A stretch of 64,000 nt of DNA from Periplaneta americana (taxonomy: Eukaryota; Arthropoda; Insecta; Blattodea; Blattidae), in contig NC_091119.1 of assembly GCF_040183065.1 (NCBI RefSeq), positions 107,597,763 through 107,661,762 of the forward strand. Reading direction: 5' to 3'. The position numbers and the translations under genes were made by a program. Below the pieces are notes generated by a model. That model did no database searches, was not told the origin of the DNA, and saw only the letters and a list, made by a program, of their open reading frames with translations. The stretch's first letter is position 1. The number at the start of each line of letters is the position of its first letter. Below are positions 32,495-45,225 of this stretch, piece by piece.

Positions 32495-33200
32495 TAGTCT
32501 CCCATCGGGCACCTCACTAGATGGTAGATAGGAGAAGCTTAGCAGTACCAGAATGGGGAAATATATAGGCCTAATACCCGAGGCAGACCAAAACTGGCAT
32601 CTTATAGGGTAGATCGGACTGTTTTAACTGCAGTAAAAAGCAACTGGTCTATGGTAGATTCCAGAAAAAATCCTTGGTCCACCAGATTGGGGATTGATGC
32701 AGCAGGCCAACTCCCTTCATATTGGAAAAAGCCAAAAATTCTAGAAGGCCAAAGTAAAACTGGATATTAAAAACACAAAATAAGCTAGGAAAAATGACTA
32801 TTAATCTTGGAATTTGAAATACACAAGGACTAAATAATAAAATGAGGGGTTATTTCGGAATCAGAAACCATAAAGCAAGATATTATTCTAACAAGAGGGC
32901 GAGGGGGAAGTTGCGAAATTTAAGGTTCCTTTATACATATATGTATATTCTGCAGCAACTAAGAATTAAAAAAACACGAAGAGGGGTACCGATTTTGATA
33001 CGATATCAATATAAAAAATTATAAATTCCAGAGAATTACTTATTAGTTGCAAACTTCAATGGTCGAACAGTAAAGAACTCAAATAATAATATAAGATAAT
33101 GTAATTCTACCTTTTGGAGAAAACGATTTAATTGATAATGGTGAAAGACTTAGATAGGCCTAATCAGAAACATAGCATAAAAGAAAGGCATATTTCTACG
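32495..33200 (+). mobile_element. decayed LINE endonuclease region
   Basis: The frames give LGI-NTQGLNNKMRG (the GTWN-QGLNNK start of LINE endonucleases), RRGVPILIRYQYKK, LLVANFNGRTVKN (the GDFNGRTG catalytic block) and DNGERL. The order and spacing match an APE endonuclease. Stops and frameshifts are frequent. The preceding 300 bases are probably the 5' UTR. Confidence 0.65.
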
Positions 33201-33458
33201 TTGGATTTCCACTAACAAGTTGCATAATTTCTGATATAAACTAAATGCCGCCATCATAATCTGCTTACTTATATGCAGTCATATTTACACTAGTATGCTT
33301 GCTTATAAAGAGACTCTAGCATGAGAGTCTACTGTACTGGCATATATGCACCAATTATAAATTACCTATGTTCTCTTCATCCAGAAAATCCCTCTATTTA
33401 ATTAATCTCAACCGAAATGGACTTCAATGGCAAGCAGGAGAAATATTCAGGAGAGATT

Positions 33459-33718
33459 TTTAGTAGGTTATTTTATGATGCTTTATCAACTGCTGTCGTT
33501 ATCTAGTGTCTGAATGATATGAAGGTGATAATGATGGCGAAATGAGTCCAGGATCCAGTGCTGATAGTTACTCAGCATTTCCTCTTAATGGGTTAAGAGA
33601 AAAACCCCGGAGAAAACCTCAACCAGGCAACTTGTCCCAACCAGGATTTGAAACCAGGCTCACTCATTTCACGGTCAGACATGCTAACAATTACTCCACA
33701 GTGGTGGACTCCAGGAAA
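33459..33718 (-). mobile_element. tRNA-derived SINE, family A, copy 1
   Basis: Read on the minus strand, the head has CACTGTGGAGTAATTGTTAG (A-box side) and a B-box-like GGTTTCAAATCC. Then follow a conserved centre GGTTGAGGTTTTCTCCGGGG and a tail reaching AAAGCATCATAAAATAACCT. A second copy with the same structure and orientation is at 59046-59298. Confidence 0.8.
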
Positions 33719-33845
33719 AATAAATTAAGAAACGTGATTAAAAAAATTAATGAGGATTCAACATTTCATTATAGATTATACAAAAAACATGACACAATGG
33801 TATAGACATCTCAGAAGAAATCCGGATGAGATATTACCTAAACTA

Positions 33846-34097
33846 CAGTAAAATCTTAGAATCTTGCTAGTCTGAAATTCCAGATAATCCGAACATGCAA
33901 TTAAAAAAAGACAAGACAAGAGACAGGAAAGAAAGTATTTGAGCTGCTGAAACTCATTTCAGTACTACAGTATTTACAAACTAAAACGGTGAACAGTGAA
34001 GACTGGGGAGGGAATTCCTGTTCTCTGCTTAATCCGAAATTTCGATAATCCGAACAGATTCCAGTCCCAATTAGTTCGAACTAGCGGGGTTCTACTG
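33846..34097. mobile_element. Tigger/pogo-like MITE, 252 bp
   Basis: The ends are CAGTAAAATCTTAGAATC (left) and, in complement, CAGTAGAACCCCGCTAG (right), flanked by TA at 33844-33845 and 34098-34099. The interior keeps the subterminal TAATCCGAAC motif on both sides. The 5'-CAGT-AACC-CG end type and TA target are those of pogo/Tigger elements. Confidence 0.75.
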
Positions 34098-35180
34098 TAA
34101 TATATGAATGGGAACCAATGAAGAAGGAAAAAAAGTGAAAGACCAAAAATAACATGGCAGCAAAGAATTTGGTCAACTATGAGAGAGAAGTCTAGAAGAT
34201 AATGTCTGGGAAGATAGAGAAAAATAATATGAGAGGACTTAACAAGTCGCAACATTTCTTACACATCTTCTGGTTTTAATACTGTGTCAGACCAAAATTT
34301 AATGTTAATTCTTTACTTTGTAAGTTTATTTATCACTGTAGTATTTTGTGATGTTTGACAACCTAGAGAATGCAGCAAACATTTGTTAAACAGGAAATAG
34401 ATGATGAAAATGATGATGATAATAATAGACTCTAACCATAAAACTTAAAAAAACCCCAGATATGTTAATGAGAAGTTTCTTATCCCCTCCTTTGCAGTTT
34501 CATTAATTCGAATCCCAGTTTGCGATGTCCATGAGAAGAAAAACATACTTAAATGATTACTTAACTGTGGCACTAGTTGAAGGCGGTTACTACCATGTTT
34601 TGGAACTTTTTTTATAAAAAGAGTGAACAACATAACCCTCTGAAAGTCACAGCAAAGAGAAAAATCTCTTACCTTCTCTAGCCATTGATCTGGTGCTCTC
34701 CATTCTGTTAAACAGCTTATACTAATTACGCAACCTGCGATTCAAATTTGTAGGTAGTACAACATAAAGTTAGTAATTAATGAATAATAAACACTTTGTG
34801 TTAGACTAAAAAATATTATGAAAAAATTAAAGTACTGTATTATAAACGAGAACTTTCAATCAATGTATGTTAGCAGGAAATGATTATGGCAAGAACATTC
34901 CATTTCAAATAAAACAACTCAGTGATAGCAAGCTTTTCTTGACTAACAACCACTTTATACCGATACTATCAAAGTCAGTATAAAATTATAAATGATAAAC
35001 ATAAAAATTCCTTTCAGAATACATTATACAATATAAGTGTCGATCACAAGTGTTCATGTCACAGAGATATAACATCTAACAATCACAAATGGCCCCTATT
35101 TCTTGAATTGGAATGATGCATTTAATGTCTGTTAAGGTTCAAAGCTCAAGGATGAGAGGTCAGGTTGCAAATTGAATCCT

Positions 35181-35204
35181 AGAGAGAGAGAGAGAGAGAG
35201 AGAA
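35181..35204. repeat. (AG)n microsatellite
   Basis: Twelve uninterrupted AG units. Confidence 0.95.
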
Positions 35205-36699
35205 GATTGAGCATTTAACTGAGGAATGTCTTTTGCAAAAGAACTTACTATTTTAGTACAAATCAAAATCCCTGTGCATGTAATTCAACAACCCAGACAA
35301 CATGTACTTCTGAATCACACACTTACCTCACTTCATTTTTTTATAAAATACTTCGTATTTCTACTCATGTAAAATTTTAACCCACAAATATATACAGCCT
35401 GTGGCTGTGATCACAACTGGCTACTAAAATAAGATTAAATGTTACAGATAATAACTAAGTCTGCACTTTGTGATTCATCTATACATTACTTCTGAAAGTA
35501 CTTATCTCTTCAGAGCATGTTACAATGGAACATCTAAAGCAAATACAACACTGCTATCCTTACTGCTGTAGGCCTATCTGTAAGATCATATATAATGTGT
35601 TGCATATTCTCTAGAACTGTCCTTCATTGCAAGTGTAGAACAGTGACTCGCTATGAAAAGTAATTGTGAACAATATGAAACGCATTGTATTATCATAGAA
35701 TTTGACTAACAGAGAAAGAAAAGGGATGAAAATACTTCTGGCTAGAAGTTTTCTAGAACCGAACTCTGAAATACCCCAATGTGAGACCAATAAGCAAAAG
35801 AGAAAAGTAACATTCAGTAAGATTTTTGCTTTAGGAATTCCTTTCAATATTTTGGGTTGCAGAGTGCATGCACAGAGATGGAGACATCAGCTGCATTGAA
35901 TGTTTTGTTTCTCACATTACAAAAGGTATGTCAAAACCCAAAAGCAACTCTTTGTGTAACTACAGATGTCTTGTGTCAGAAGGCAAAAGTAAGCAAGCAC
36001 CAAAACATGGATTTTCAGATAATGGTTGATTCATATATACCGGTAGTAGCCCTGATCATGTATCAGATTGGCCATTCCTATGTTATGAAATGGAAACATA
36101 TAAAAGAAAACAACCACCAGGATCTCCATTGTCGAAAATGAATTTTTGGTAATGATCGCTAGATGGAAGTATTGTTACAAGCTATTACTCCATGCACTTC
36201 CATTAGGATTATAATGTGACTTCCTTTTCAGTCGCTAGATGGCAGCATAGTGAAATTGATAAAAGTTGTCTTGAAAGTCCATTAGGCTGATCAATCTGTT
36301 ATATTTGATTAGAGATAGTATTTTATGCCTGTTTTGAAGTTGGTACTCCCGAATTGCAGGGACTGATAGTTGCGTATATATTTCGATATTCAAAGAAGTC
36401 ATAAAGCTGTGTACAAAGTGAAATGTTCCTCTCGTCATCATATTATATCAAAATGGAGATTTTTGGACTTACTTCCTTCTGACTTCTGACGTAAGAAGTA
36501 AAGTGAAGTATGCCAATCTCGGTATGAACAGCTAAAGCCATAAGAAAAACAGAAGCAAGGTATGTCACAATAAGGAGTACAGGTATTGGGAGGAAGATAC
36601 AGAAATCAGGACGTCTGTTTTTTACTAATGCTTACCACACTTATAACTGAGAATGAATATAAATGGTACCGCTACCATGCAGAATAGGCTCCATATGAA

Positions 36700-36701
<2 letters not shown>

Positions 36702-36745
<44 letters not shown>
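36702..36745. repeat. (AT)n microsatellite
   Basis: About 22 uninterrupted AT units. Confidence 0.95.
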
Positions 36746-36750
<5 letters not shown>

Positions 36751-37800
36751 TCTACACCCTGCAGGTCGAGATAATGGATTCCACAAAAAATATGTAGGCT
36801 ACAGTGCACTGACTGTCGTCTTACGCCGATAAAAGCTTGAGACACATTTCTTTACAAGTGCAGTGGTATTACATAATTTCTTGTACTAGTATTTATGTTG
36901 AAAGCTGTGAAGTCTTGACACTTCTCGAGATTGTTTGTTATTCAGCCACAATACTACTGGTACTTAATTATTGTTAATATGCTGCCACTCTACTAAATTT
37001 TACATCAAATAATAAATGACAAATACTCAACTAATCGTAGAGATAATAGAATTTTTTGTACTAATGAAAGACAATTGTGACTGCAGTAAGACCACATTTT
37101 GATTTTTTCCTTCGACTCCTGCATCTCCCAAACCCATTTTTATCTCTTTAGTGTAGAAATAGAGCTGTGAACAACCTGGCAACTTCACTAAAAAATGGAT
37201 TATATCAAGACTTAGCAATACAGACAATTGACTGCATAATTAAATTTGATTGATCAGTTAAAATTAGAAGTTACTTAAATGATATAATTTGATTAAACCC
37301 ACAACCTTGTTATTTAACACAAAATATTTTTTTATGTAAATGATAAAAATGGAACATGAAAGTAGTTCTATCTTGCTCATTTCAATATTTTTTGTATCTT
37401 ATTGTTAGTATAATAAAATGCGATATTTAAAAACATGCTCTTTGCCTTATTATCCTGTTTCCCACTTCTTAGAACAGGGGTGAACTAGCTGTGCCATTTG
37501 ATTAAGTGGTAAATTGAATAGACTGAAAATCTCATGTGACTGTGATAATGGCAGTAAGCCTACATTAAAATCATAAACCAAAAAAATATACACCTATTAG
37601 GAGCATTCGGAAGCAACCCTCAGTTATTGTCGAGCTGCACAAGCTCTGTTCTATATGTGAAACGTAGGACTGACAAGTGGTAAAAGAACTGAAAATTTAA
37701 TTGAATTTAGAAACATTTCTACACTTTTAAGGAGCAGATTTAGTCTCAGAAGTTACCATGACAATTCGTTGTTTCGTCATCTGCTGCTGTTTTTATACCA

Positions 37801-38504
37801 CAGTATAACCTCGTTAATTCGGACAATGATAACTTGGACTTCACTTAATCTAACAACCAAAAAGTTTTTTTTTTTTTTTTTAAGGAAGTGACAGTGACAA
37901 CGTATCTGCATACTACAACCACTCCCAGCAGAATAGAAAAGTATTTTAAATCACTTTCTACAGCAAGCATTTCGAGTGATGCAGAGCTAGGTCCATCAGG
38001 CACATCAATATATGTACTGAACTATATTGTATTGTAATCTTCATCTTACGATGTTTGGTGATTAATATTTTTATGTATATTAGGTCTATCTATGCCTTTT
38101 AAAAGTATAATAGGCGTGTTTTTTTTTTAACTTGGTAACGCTGTATCAACTACGAAGTTATTTAGCATCGATGGAATTGGTGATAGCAAAATATTTGGCG
38201 AGATGAGGCCGAGGATTCGCCATAGATTACCTGACATTTGTCTTACGGTTGGGGAAAACTTTAGAAAAAAACTCAACCAGGTAATCAGCCCAAGCAGGAA
38301 TCGAACCCGTGCCTGAGCACAACTCCGGATTGGCAGGCAAGCGCCTTAACCGACCGAGCTATGCCGGTGGTCGTGTTTTGTTGCTGTAAACAGAGTTTTA
38401 ATGCATTACCTACTGCTCTTTTAGGTTATTTCAGTTAATCCGGATTTTCGTTCATTAGGAAAAATTATCCCCCTCAATTAATCCGGATTGACGAGGTTCT
38501 ACTG
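37801..38504. mobile_element. Tigger/pogo-like element, 704 bp, containing a SINE
   Basis: The left end CAGTATAACCTCGTTAATTC and the complement of the right end (CAGTAGAACCTCGTCAATCC) are inverted repeats of pogo/Tigger type. TA follows the right end; the left flank reads CA, so that side has mutated. An interior frame (TTTTPSRIEKYFKSLSTAS) resembles the C-terminal tail of a Tigger transposase. A SINE has inserted at about 38132-38373. Confidence 0.75.
38132..38373 (-). mobile_element. tRNA-derived SINE, family B, nested in the Tigger-like element
   Basis: The minus strand begins CACCGGCATAGCTCGGTCGG with an A box, has a B box in CGGGTTCGATTCCTG, then GGTTGAGTTTTTTTCTAAAG. The head is clearly tRNA-like. 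The GGTTGAG-TTTT-C central block is shared with the family A copies at 33459 and 59046, although the heads differ. Confidence 0.8.
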
Positions 38505-38506
38505 TA

Positions 38507-40517
38507 GTGACACAATGAAAAACTGACAAGAAATTATAAAAGAAAGATGAGAATGAAATAATTCTTCAGGGAATCAAACACGCAATTTCTGAATGCAAGG
38601 GAAAGATAAAGATAACACCTTCAATTGATCTTTCTTAAGAACATTGATAGAGTAGTTTGTCCACCCCTGTGCTGCAAAGTATTCAACATGCTACATTCTT
38701 CTTTTCGCAACTGTTTCAATCGCATTTATCAAAATCCAATCTGTGACATTAAAAACAACTAAAAGCAATTGTATCTTGTGTGGATTGCTTTTGGTTGATT
38801 TGCACAAGATACTTCAGCAAAACAACACTATAGTCTGGAATGGTTACAAATAGACAACTGCTCTATTCTAGTAGCTATAGGATTCCAGAGTTCCCATGTG
38901 TGCTAGTTAACTACATGAGGTAAGTTACAAAAACACATTCAAGTTTGTACTGTATGGAATGTCAATAGAAAATTTGTTGTTACTGACCACACTATCACAC
39001 ACCTTTCAATGTCAGACATGACAGCAGCAACATTACTTGAATCAACAACAAAGCAAATGGGTTAATTGCTCAGTAAGTTCAGAATCCTAGGACACTTCCT
39101 ACGATAAAGCACCAGAAAGAACACAATATTAATATCTAAGTAAAAACAGAAATCGAGGAACGTAACAGGCCTGTACTGGTAAGCAAAAGGAGTGATGACA
39201 CATTCAAGAAACTGCGAAGGGAAAATAACTAGCTATTTGCTTGAATAAACTAGTTTTGTTTACGTAAGATATTACAAAATTTTAAACGCTACTTGGTTAA
39301 TAACTAAAGCCGAACTCATTTCATTCCTATCATCATGGTAAATATCTGAAGAATTTCATTGTTTGGATGATGACATAATTATCATGAACTCCTGTAACAC
39401 GATAAGCAATGTTAGCAGATATGAATTTTAATCTAGAGATGAGCAGTATTAATCCTGCCGTAAGTCCTCTCATTCACAGGCAGAATTATTTTACATGCAA
39501 GAACCGAAACTCATGTTTTACTTCTCTAGAGGAAATCCCATGGTAGAGTTTTCACTACATCTATTACCACTAGTTGGGTTTAACTTACAAGGAATGATTC
39601 AGATTTGTGCTCCACATATCAGTACAACCGAGGTCTTCATACAAACCCACAAGTTACTTTGGAAATCATGTCCACAATTTGATATGAAAATGTAGTGTGA
39701 ACTACTCTGTTCACTAATACTGTTATCTCTGATTCTGTAGTCTCTATCTGTAATTTTCCTTAACAAAATAAGAATGCTGCATCTGCTGCCACATCTGTAC
39801 AGTGCCATTTCACACAAAGTTCTAACACTTTTCTGTCACACACTAAACATGTTTGATGCCATAAGTATATGTTCTATAATACAATTTTAAAAGTTGTATA
39901 ACATGTCCTTCAATGTTTGTACATTATGGAAACAAGCTCTAGCGATAACTGCAATGAAAAAATCTCTGACCTGTTGTGTGTGACATGGACATGTTCATTA
40001 ATATGGTTGCATTCTAAATTTCGTTGATGGATGAAAGAAAGTCCAAGTAAATGGGCTTGTTTTCTAATTCAGCATTAAATCCATCAACATTTTTTATTAA
40101 TGAATGTTTGTGATATCACAAACTGTTCTGACAAGTTGGCGACAGCTGCTGAATTTAAGAATGACTTAATAAAATACATGAGCAAGAGATATGCATTGCC
40201 TGCACTCGTCCACATGTAATATATTATTTCCTTGTCACTGTATTACATAAGTTTGTACACTGAAAACATTACCGACATGGAGATTATATTAAGTAAGATT
40301 TGGAGGCGACTGTAGACGAAGATATATACATAGAATTAATGAGTGGGAAACTATTTACTATTCTCATGTATATTATAGATCCTTATCTGATATTATTATG
40401 ACAATGATAAAGATAATTTCAGATTTTGAATTTAATTATTATTGCAAACTTCAAATGCAGAGTTGGATAGCTGAAAACTGCATCTGAAATTCATATCTTA
40501 GAAACATGGTACATTTC
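38507..40517. other. 2.0 kb with no identified gene
   Basis: AT-rich, nothing recognised. Confidence 0.5.
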
Positions 40518-40772
40518 AATTGAGGGGCTTAGAACAAAAAGCAAGTAAGTGACATTATTAAAAAAAATGAGGTAAGTGCGTGTTGTGATAGCCCAAAAGG
40601 ATGTTTCTTTGGGATAAAATCAGGTAAGTAATCGCACTGTAGAGTGCTGCTATATGGGCATCACTTCACCAAACTAGTGTATAATATTCCATTGCATGTA
40701 GAACTTTAACTGTAATTTCCTCAAAACTAGGTTTATGTCACTTCACTGCTTTTTGTTCTAAGCCCCTCAATT
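40518..40772. mobile_element. 255-bp MITE with ~38-bp inverted ends
   Basis: The left end AATTGAGGGGCTTAGAACAA continues with AAAGCAAGTAAGTGACAT. It is matched in reverse complement by the right end (TTGTTCTAAGCCCCTCAATT). The interior is non-coding. A target duplication could not be separated from the AATT ends. Confidence 0.75.
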
Positions 40773-40809
40773 ATAATCCTCATCCTTTCAAATTTAGTAA
40801 AAATATATA

Positions 40810-40965
40810 AGGTGCCATTCATAGACATTTCGCTAGCCCGGGCTACGAGCGTGCTAAACAGGAATCATATCATATCGCTGACACTGGTTTATGAATACGA
40901 AAAACGTTAGTTTGCTGATCATCCACCAAAAGCGCACGCTAAGAATGTCTATGAATACGGCACTT
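40810..40965. mobile_element. 156-bp MITE with TATTCATAGACATT ends
   Basis: The left end AGGTGCCATTCATAGACATT and the complement of the right end (AAGTGCCGTATTCATAGACA) form short inverted repeats. The adjacent inner blocks CGCTAGC and TTAGCGTGCG also pair in part. The family is unknown. Confidence 0.6.
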
Positions 40966-43186
40966 AATCATTTCTAGATGTTTCGGTCCCACTAAGCACT
41001 TTTTTTCAACAAGAACATACCCCATGATCAGTGACCTTTGAATACACTGTTTATTATTAACCAGAATTAATGTGACTGTCATTTGCTAAAGCAATCACAA
41101 ATCATCAATCTAAAACCCATAAGAATCAACAGCTTTAAATCTGATATTGATGAGTATTCATGAATTTCATCTATGATCTTAAATACAATTCCGATTAGCT
41201 TTATTGGATTTCCTGCTGAATTTAATATTCGTAGCTTTTATGAAAGTGTAATGTCACTGATTAATTGTAAAACTAGCCCAAAAATTGTCACTCCTTCAGG
41301 TGAAAATTTGACAATCTTGTGCCAACTTTTCAGTGCTGAGGTAAAATTTTGTTTTAAATGATCTAAAATATTGAATTTGTTTTTACTGGAAAATGTAATA
41401 TAAATGTACGTAAGCTTTTCTTCGTAATTAACAAAGGATCAAAACTCAGTAAGCAATCTCTTGATTAGATATTTCTTTGATAGCTGGAAACTTTCACTTG
41501 TATTTTCTTAATTACCAGTACCTGTGAATTTTGAAAGTCTGTGTTGGTGGAAGGTTAGAAAAATTACATGAAAATCTCAGATTAAATGATAATCATAACA
41601 AGGATCAAACATGTTTACGAGTTTTAACAGCTTTCCTTCAGTACAATGTATTTTACCAAGCATGTCCACACAAAAAAACTGTAATAGTGATGCATTATGA
41701 TGAATAGAGCTCACGATCTTCATAAAACAACATTCCTTGAGTTTACACTTCAAGAGAAAGTGCAAATTAAGTCTATCAACCTACCAATCTCTTTTTCTGC
41801 AGCAACAATACTGGAAGCATGTCATGTTTTTAAAGACACAAAACCTTTGGTACTGGTAATTGGCAGTTTGGAAAGGAATTAACACCTTGTTTACATTTTA
41901 TAAAATAGAGCATAGATTGTGTGAATCGGAATAGGAGAGAAAAAAAATAAAGAATGTAAAAAAAATAAATATATAAATAAAAATTTAAGAGTTTCTGAAT
42001 TTAAAAATGGCGTTTGCAATAACATTGAAATATGTTTAGTAATACACCATTTATATCAATAAATTTTCTCAATTTACTTTCTTTGAGAAGCAAACCCTTA
42101 CAGCGTTCATTAATTTGATATAATTAACTTTAGTTTAGGTGCAAAATGAGAATTTAAGTCTTCAACTATAGTCGACCATGCCGTTGATCAGACATGCTCT
42201 GGTCAAACATCAGTAAAAACAGTTCACTCTCTAGCTCCAGCACCTCAACATATTACTTCCATAAAGAATTTGTGTGTGGACACCTGACATTACCACGAAC
42301 AAATTAATAAATCAATCATGGATGATTCTCACCTGCACCTCTCACTATAAGCATTTGAACTATGTGCATTTATAAAGTTAACTCCTGCTATTTCTGATTA
42401 TGTCTGAATTCACAATGAAAAATTCAACTGTGAAGCTAATATAAAACCTTAAACTGCAACATTTATGTGATATTTCTTCCTGTACTATGAACCTCAAGGA
42501 ATCATAACCATTCCCATTTTATAAGCAATCAAAATGTAAGAAAAATTACCTATTTATGACATTCGATGGTGCATGACTTTGTATGTTGCTCCATGTTAAA
42601 TTTAGTAAAAGCAACTTCAACTCGTAAGAATGGTAAATAATTTCAACGACTAGCATGACCACTTATGATTAACATAACAGCTATTTATACAATTGATCTG
42701 GATTTAAATTAAATCTCAAAAGTCAGAGCAGAATTTATGGTGGAGAAAGGCAGTTCTGGGGTAGGTTTTCTTTGGATAATTCTCTTTCTCCTGCTATCAT
42801 TCCTATAGTCAGATAGATGCGAAATAATATTCCCACCGATTTATGATTAATGAAAACAATAAATAATCATGTATGAGACGTACTTTTGAACATGGTCCAA
42901 TGGGATGAAGTCTCACGCACAAGTTTCTGTTGCTCACGGTTAACTTTCATTGTGAATGAAACATACTTTGAAATGCATGCTCAGTTGCTTCAAAGCTTTC
43001 CAGAACCTCATTTACAAAGTCAGGTAAATGATAAAATTATTGTAATGGAAATAATTTTTCCCAAACCTAAAGCCATAAATTATGCACATACAACAGACAC
43101 GGACCTCTGACGTCACATGAGCATCTTATATTGCAAAACGCGAGAGACCAGGCTCCAAAATTTTACCCAGATACCATTTGTCACAC
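40966..43186. other. no gene; includes presumed 3' UTR and downstream flank of tropomyosin exon 9d
   Basis: No other coding exon was recognised. The first AATAAA on the minus strand below the 9d stop codon that I could find is about 2 kb away (near 41200 and 41047), so the UTR may be long or use a variant signal. Confidence 0.4.
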
Positions 43187-43269
43187 TCAGTACCCTGCTA
43201 GATCTGCAAAGGTCTGGTCCATTTCATCTGCAATCGCTTTGTATTTATCTCTCTCGTTCATGAGTTCAT
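43187..43269 (-). CDS. tropomyosin alternative C-terminal exon 9d
   Basis: The exon follows GATTGCAG on the minus strand, enters with two bases completing aspartate, and encodes [20 protein letters not shown] plus ADLAGY and TGA. It has the same 83-nt length and phase as the three other terminal exons. The heptad pattern is kept, and the end ([10 protein letters not shown]) resembles striated-type C-termini that take part in head-to-tail overlap. It is the most distal of the four and the only one using TGA. Sequence divergence from 9b and 9c is large, so it is an old duplicate, not a recent copy. Use in a particular tissue cannot be told from DNA. Confidence 0.9.
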
Positions 43270-43949
43270 CTGCAATCAGAAGGAATACAGGGTTGGGGAA
43301 AAGCAAGTTTGTTAGCTTAGACAAGGCGTTACAGGGAGTTCACATGGTCAATATTATCAGCACGAGTTCACATGGTTAATATTATCAGCAATGGCAACAG
43401 GTCTCAAGCTATGTACTCTGAAACACACTATAACAGTGTTTCTCAAAGCTTAGGATATGAATTCCTAGAAATATCCGGAATATTTAAGATGGCAATATTT
43501 ACAATTTTAATGACACAAAATACAAGGACTACCTTTCGATTAAAGCAGTGATTCCCAAAGTATGGGTCGCAAGCCCTTGGGGGGGGGGGGGTCGTGTAAA
43601 GAGCTGCTGGGAATTGTGAGATGACTTACAAAATAAAACAAAACATTCCTTATCAACATATACTTATTTTGTATTGGGAAACATAAACAATGTCAAACGT
43701 AAAAGTCAAATAATGTTTCAGTAGTTTTAAAGTAAAAAATAATTTATAGAATAAATGTGCCTGTTTTCCAGAAAGGAACTTCTCAAATCTGAAGGGGAAA
43801 GAAGTAGGCTATAGTTTCTACATTCCATCAATCACTAGACGATGTATTTCAATGACTCTTTCCTTAATATTTGTTTGGAATTTCTAAAAACGGATTTAGT
43901 ACATCTATCTGCGACTATCAAAATTATTTTGAGTTGAATGTTTGCTGGT

Positions 43950-44390
43950 CTACATTATTTAACTTTCTTCATTCTCCTGTAACTTCATCTCTCTTAGCCT
44001 CAAATATTTTCCTAAACACTTTATTCTCTAACACCCTTAGCCTCTGTTCCTCTCTCACAGTGAGAGTCCAAGTTTCACAACAATACAGAACCAGTAATAT
44101 AACTGTATTATAAATTCTTTCAGATTTTTTGAGAGCAGATTGGATTACAAAAGCTTCTCAACCGAATAAATATCAGGCATTTCCCATATCTATTTTGCGT
44201 TTGATTTCCTCCAGAGCGTCATTTATATTTGTTACTGTTGCTCTAAGACATTTGAACTTTTTCACCTTTTCAATGAATAAATCTCCAATTTTTATATTTC
44301 CATTTCGTACTATGTTCTTGTCACGAGACATAATCATATACTTCGTCTTTTCGGAATTTACATCCAAACCTATTTCTTTACAACTAATGA
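43950..44390 (-). mobile_element. LINE RT fragment in a tropomyosin intron
   Basis: The minus strand reads CKEIGLDVNSEKTKYMIMSR, NIKIGDLFIEKVKKFKCL and EEIKRKIDMGNA. After frame changes it continues IYNTVILLVLYCCETWTL, then TVREEQRLRVLENKVFRKIF and EAKRDEVTGE. These are consecutive blocks of the C-terminal part of an APE-type LINE reverse transcriptase. The upstream end is cut at the insertion site of the element at 44391-45225. Confidence 0.85.
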
Positions 44391-45225
44391 ACAGGAGTGT
44401 GATTTTTTTTTTGTAGTAACGAAATACGCGAAATGTTTGCAAATTTAATTGTATTAGCAAAAACCTACATCTCACAAAGTTAATCTAGAAAATGAATGGT
44501 ATTTAACTGCAAAAATCTAATTATTTGAACGAAATAGCCTTGTAGTCACGAAATTAGTATCTGAAAACATATTTTTTACTAAATACTCGCGAAAACTGAT
44601 AATCCTTTTAAATAAATTTAAAAAAATTAAATTTGGCTGTTTTCTGAAGCTTTGCATCTTCTGTAAACAACGATCCTACATCTTTACAGAGACCAAACAG
44701 TTTGCAAACTAATTCTAATTTACAACCTCTGTGAATCAGATGAGGATCACAACAGTTTTGCTTTAACGTGTTTTGAATACTGTTGTTTCCTGTCTCAAAT
44801 ATTGATGGGGAGAGAATATTTTTCAACACACAGAAATATTTTACCTGATCAACGAGTTTGTTTTTTATCATGTTGAAACTATTTTCAGTCTTTATATTCA
44901 AGAGCAGGATTGTTAAGTGCTGTAAACCAGTCTAAGATTTGCTGCTTGGAATTAGATTGAACTTACCCCGGTTTATGGATTGGTCAAAGTACTTTTCAAG
45001 GCTTTTTCTAAGTATGTGTAAACTTAAGAATCAGAAAATTTGTAACAATTAAAATTAGTAACTGGATTTCTACACGTTGTTGTAAATAATAATAATTTTG
45101 TATGTAGTATCCTAGTATTTTCATAAAATATTAACCCAAATCTTCATACTTCCACGAAATATTCACCGAAATAACGGAAACATAAGCACACCAAGAGGAA
45201 AAAAAAAAATCAAAATCACATTCCT
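44391..45225. mobile_element. hAT-like non-autonomous element, 835 bp, at the LINE fragment's edge
   Basis: Perfect 8-bp direct repeats ACTAATGA flank it at 44383-44390 and 45226-45233. The inner ends AGGAGTGTGATTTTTTT and, in complement, AGGAATGTGATTTTGATTTT are inverted repeats. The left end has two additional bases outside the repeat. The interior is AT-rich and non-coding. Confidence 0.7.

Larger units (their letters stand above)
34100..37800. other. 3.7 kb with no identified gene
   Basis: AT-rich. It holds a (GA)n tract at 35181-35204 and a (TA)n tract at 36702-36745. Two TCGCTAGATGG motifs lie near 36157 and 36231. Reading frames are short and match nothing known to me. Confidence 0.5.

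Noticed and set aside
35857-36141. 94-codon plus-strand reading frame
   Set aside because: No domain, no splice context and composition like the surrounding AT-rich DNA.
36157-36245. Paired TCGCTAGATGG motifs as transposon ends
   Set aside because: They are in direct, not inverted, orientation and only 11 bp long; no flanking duplication.
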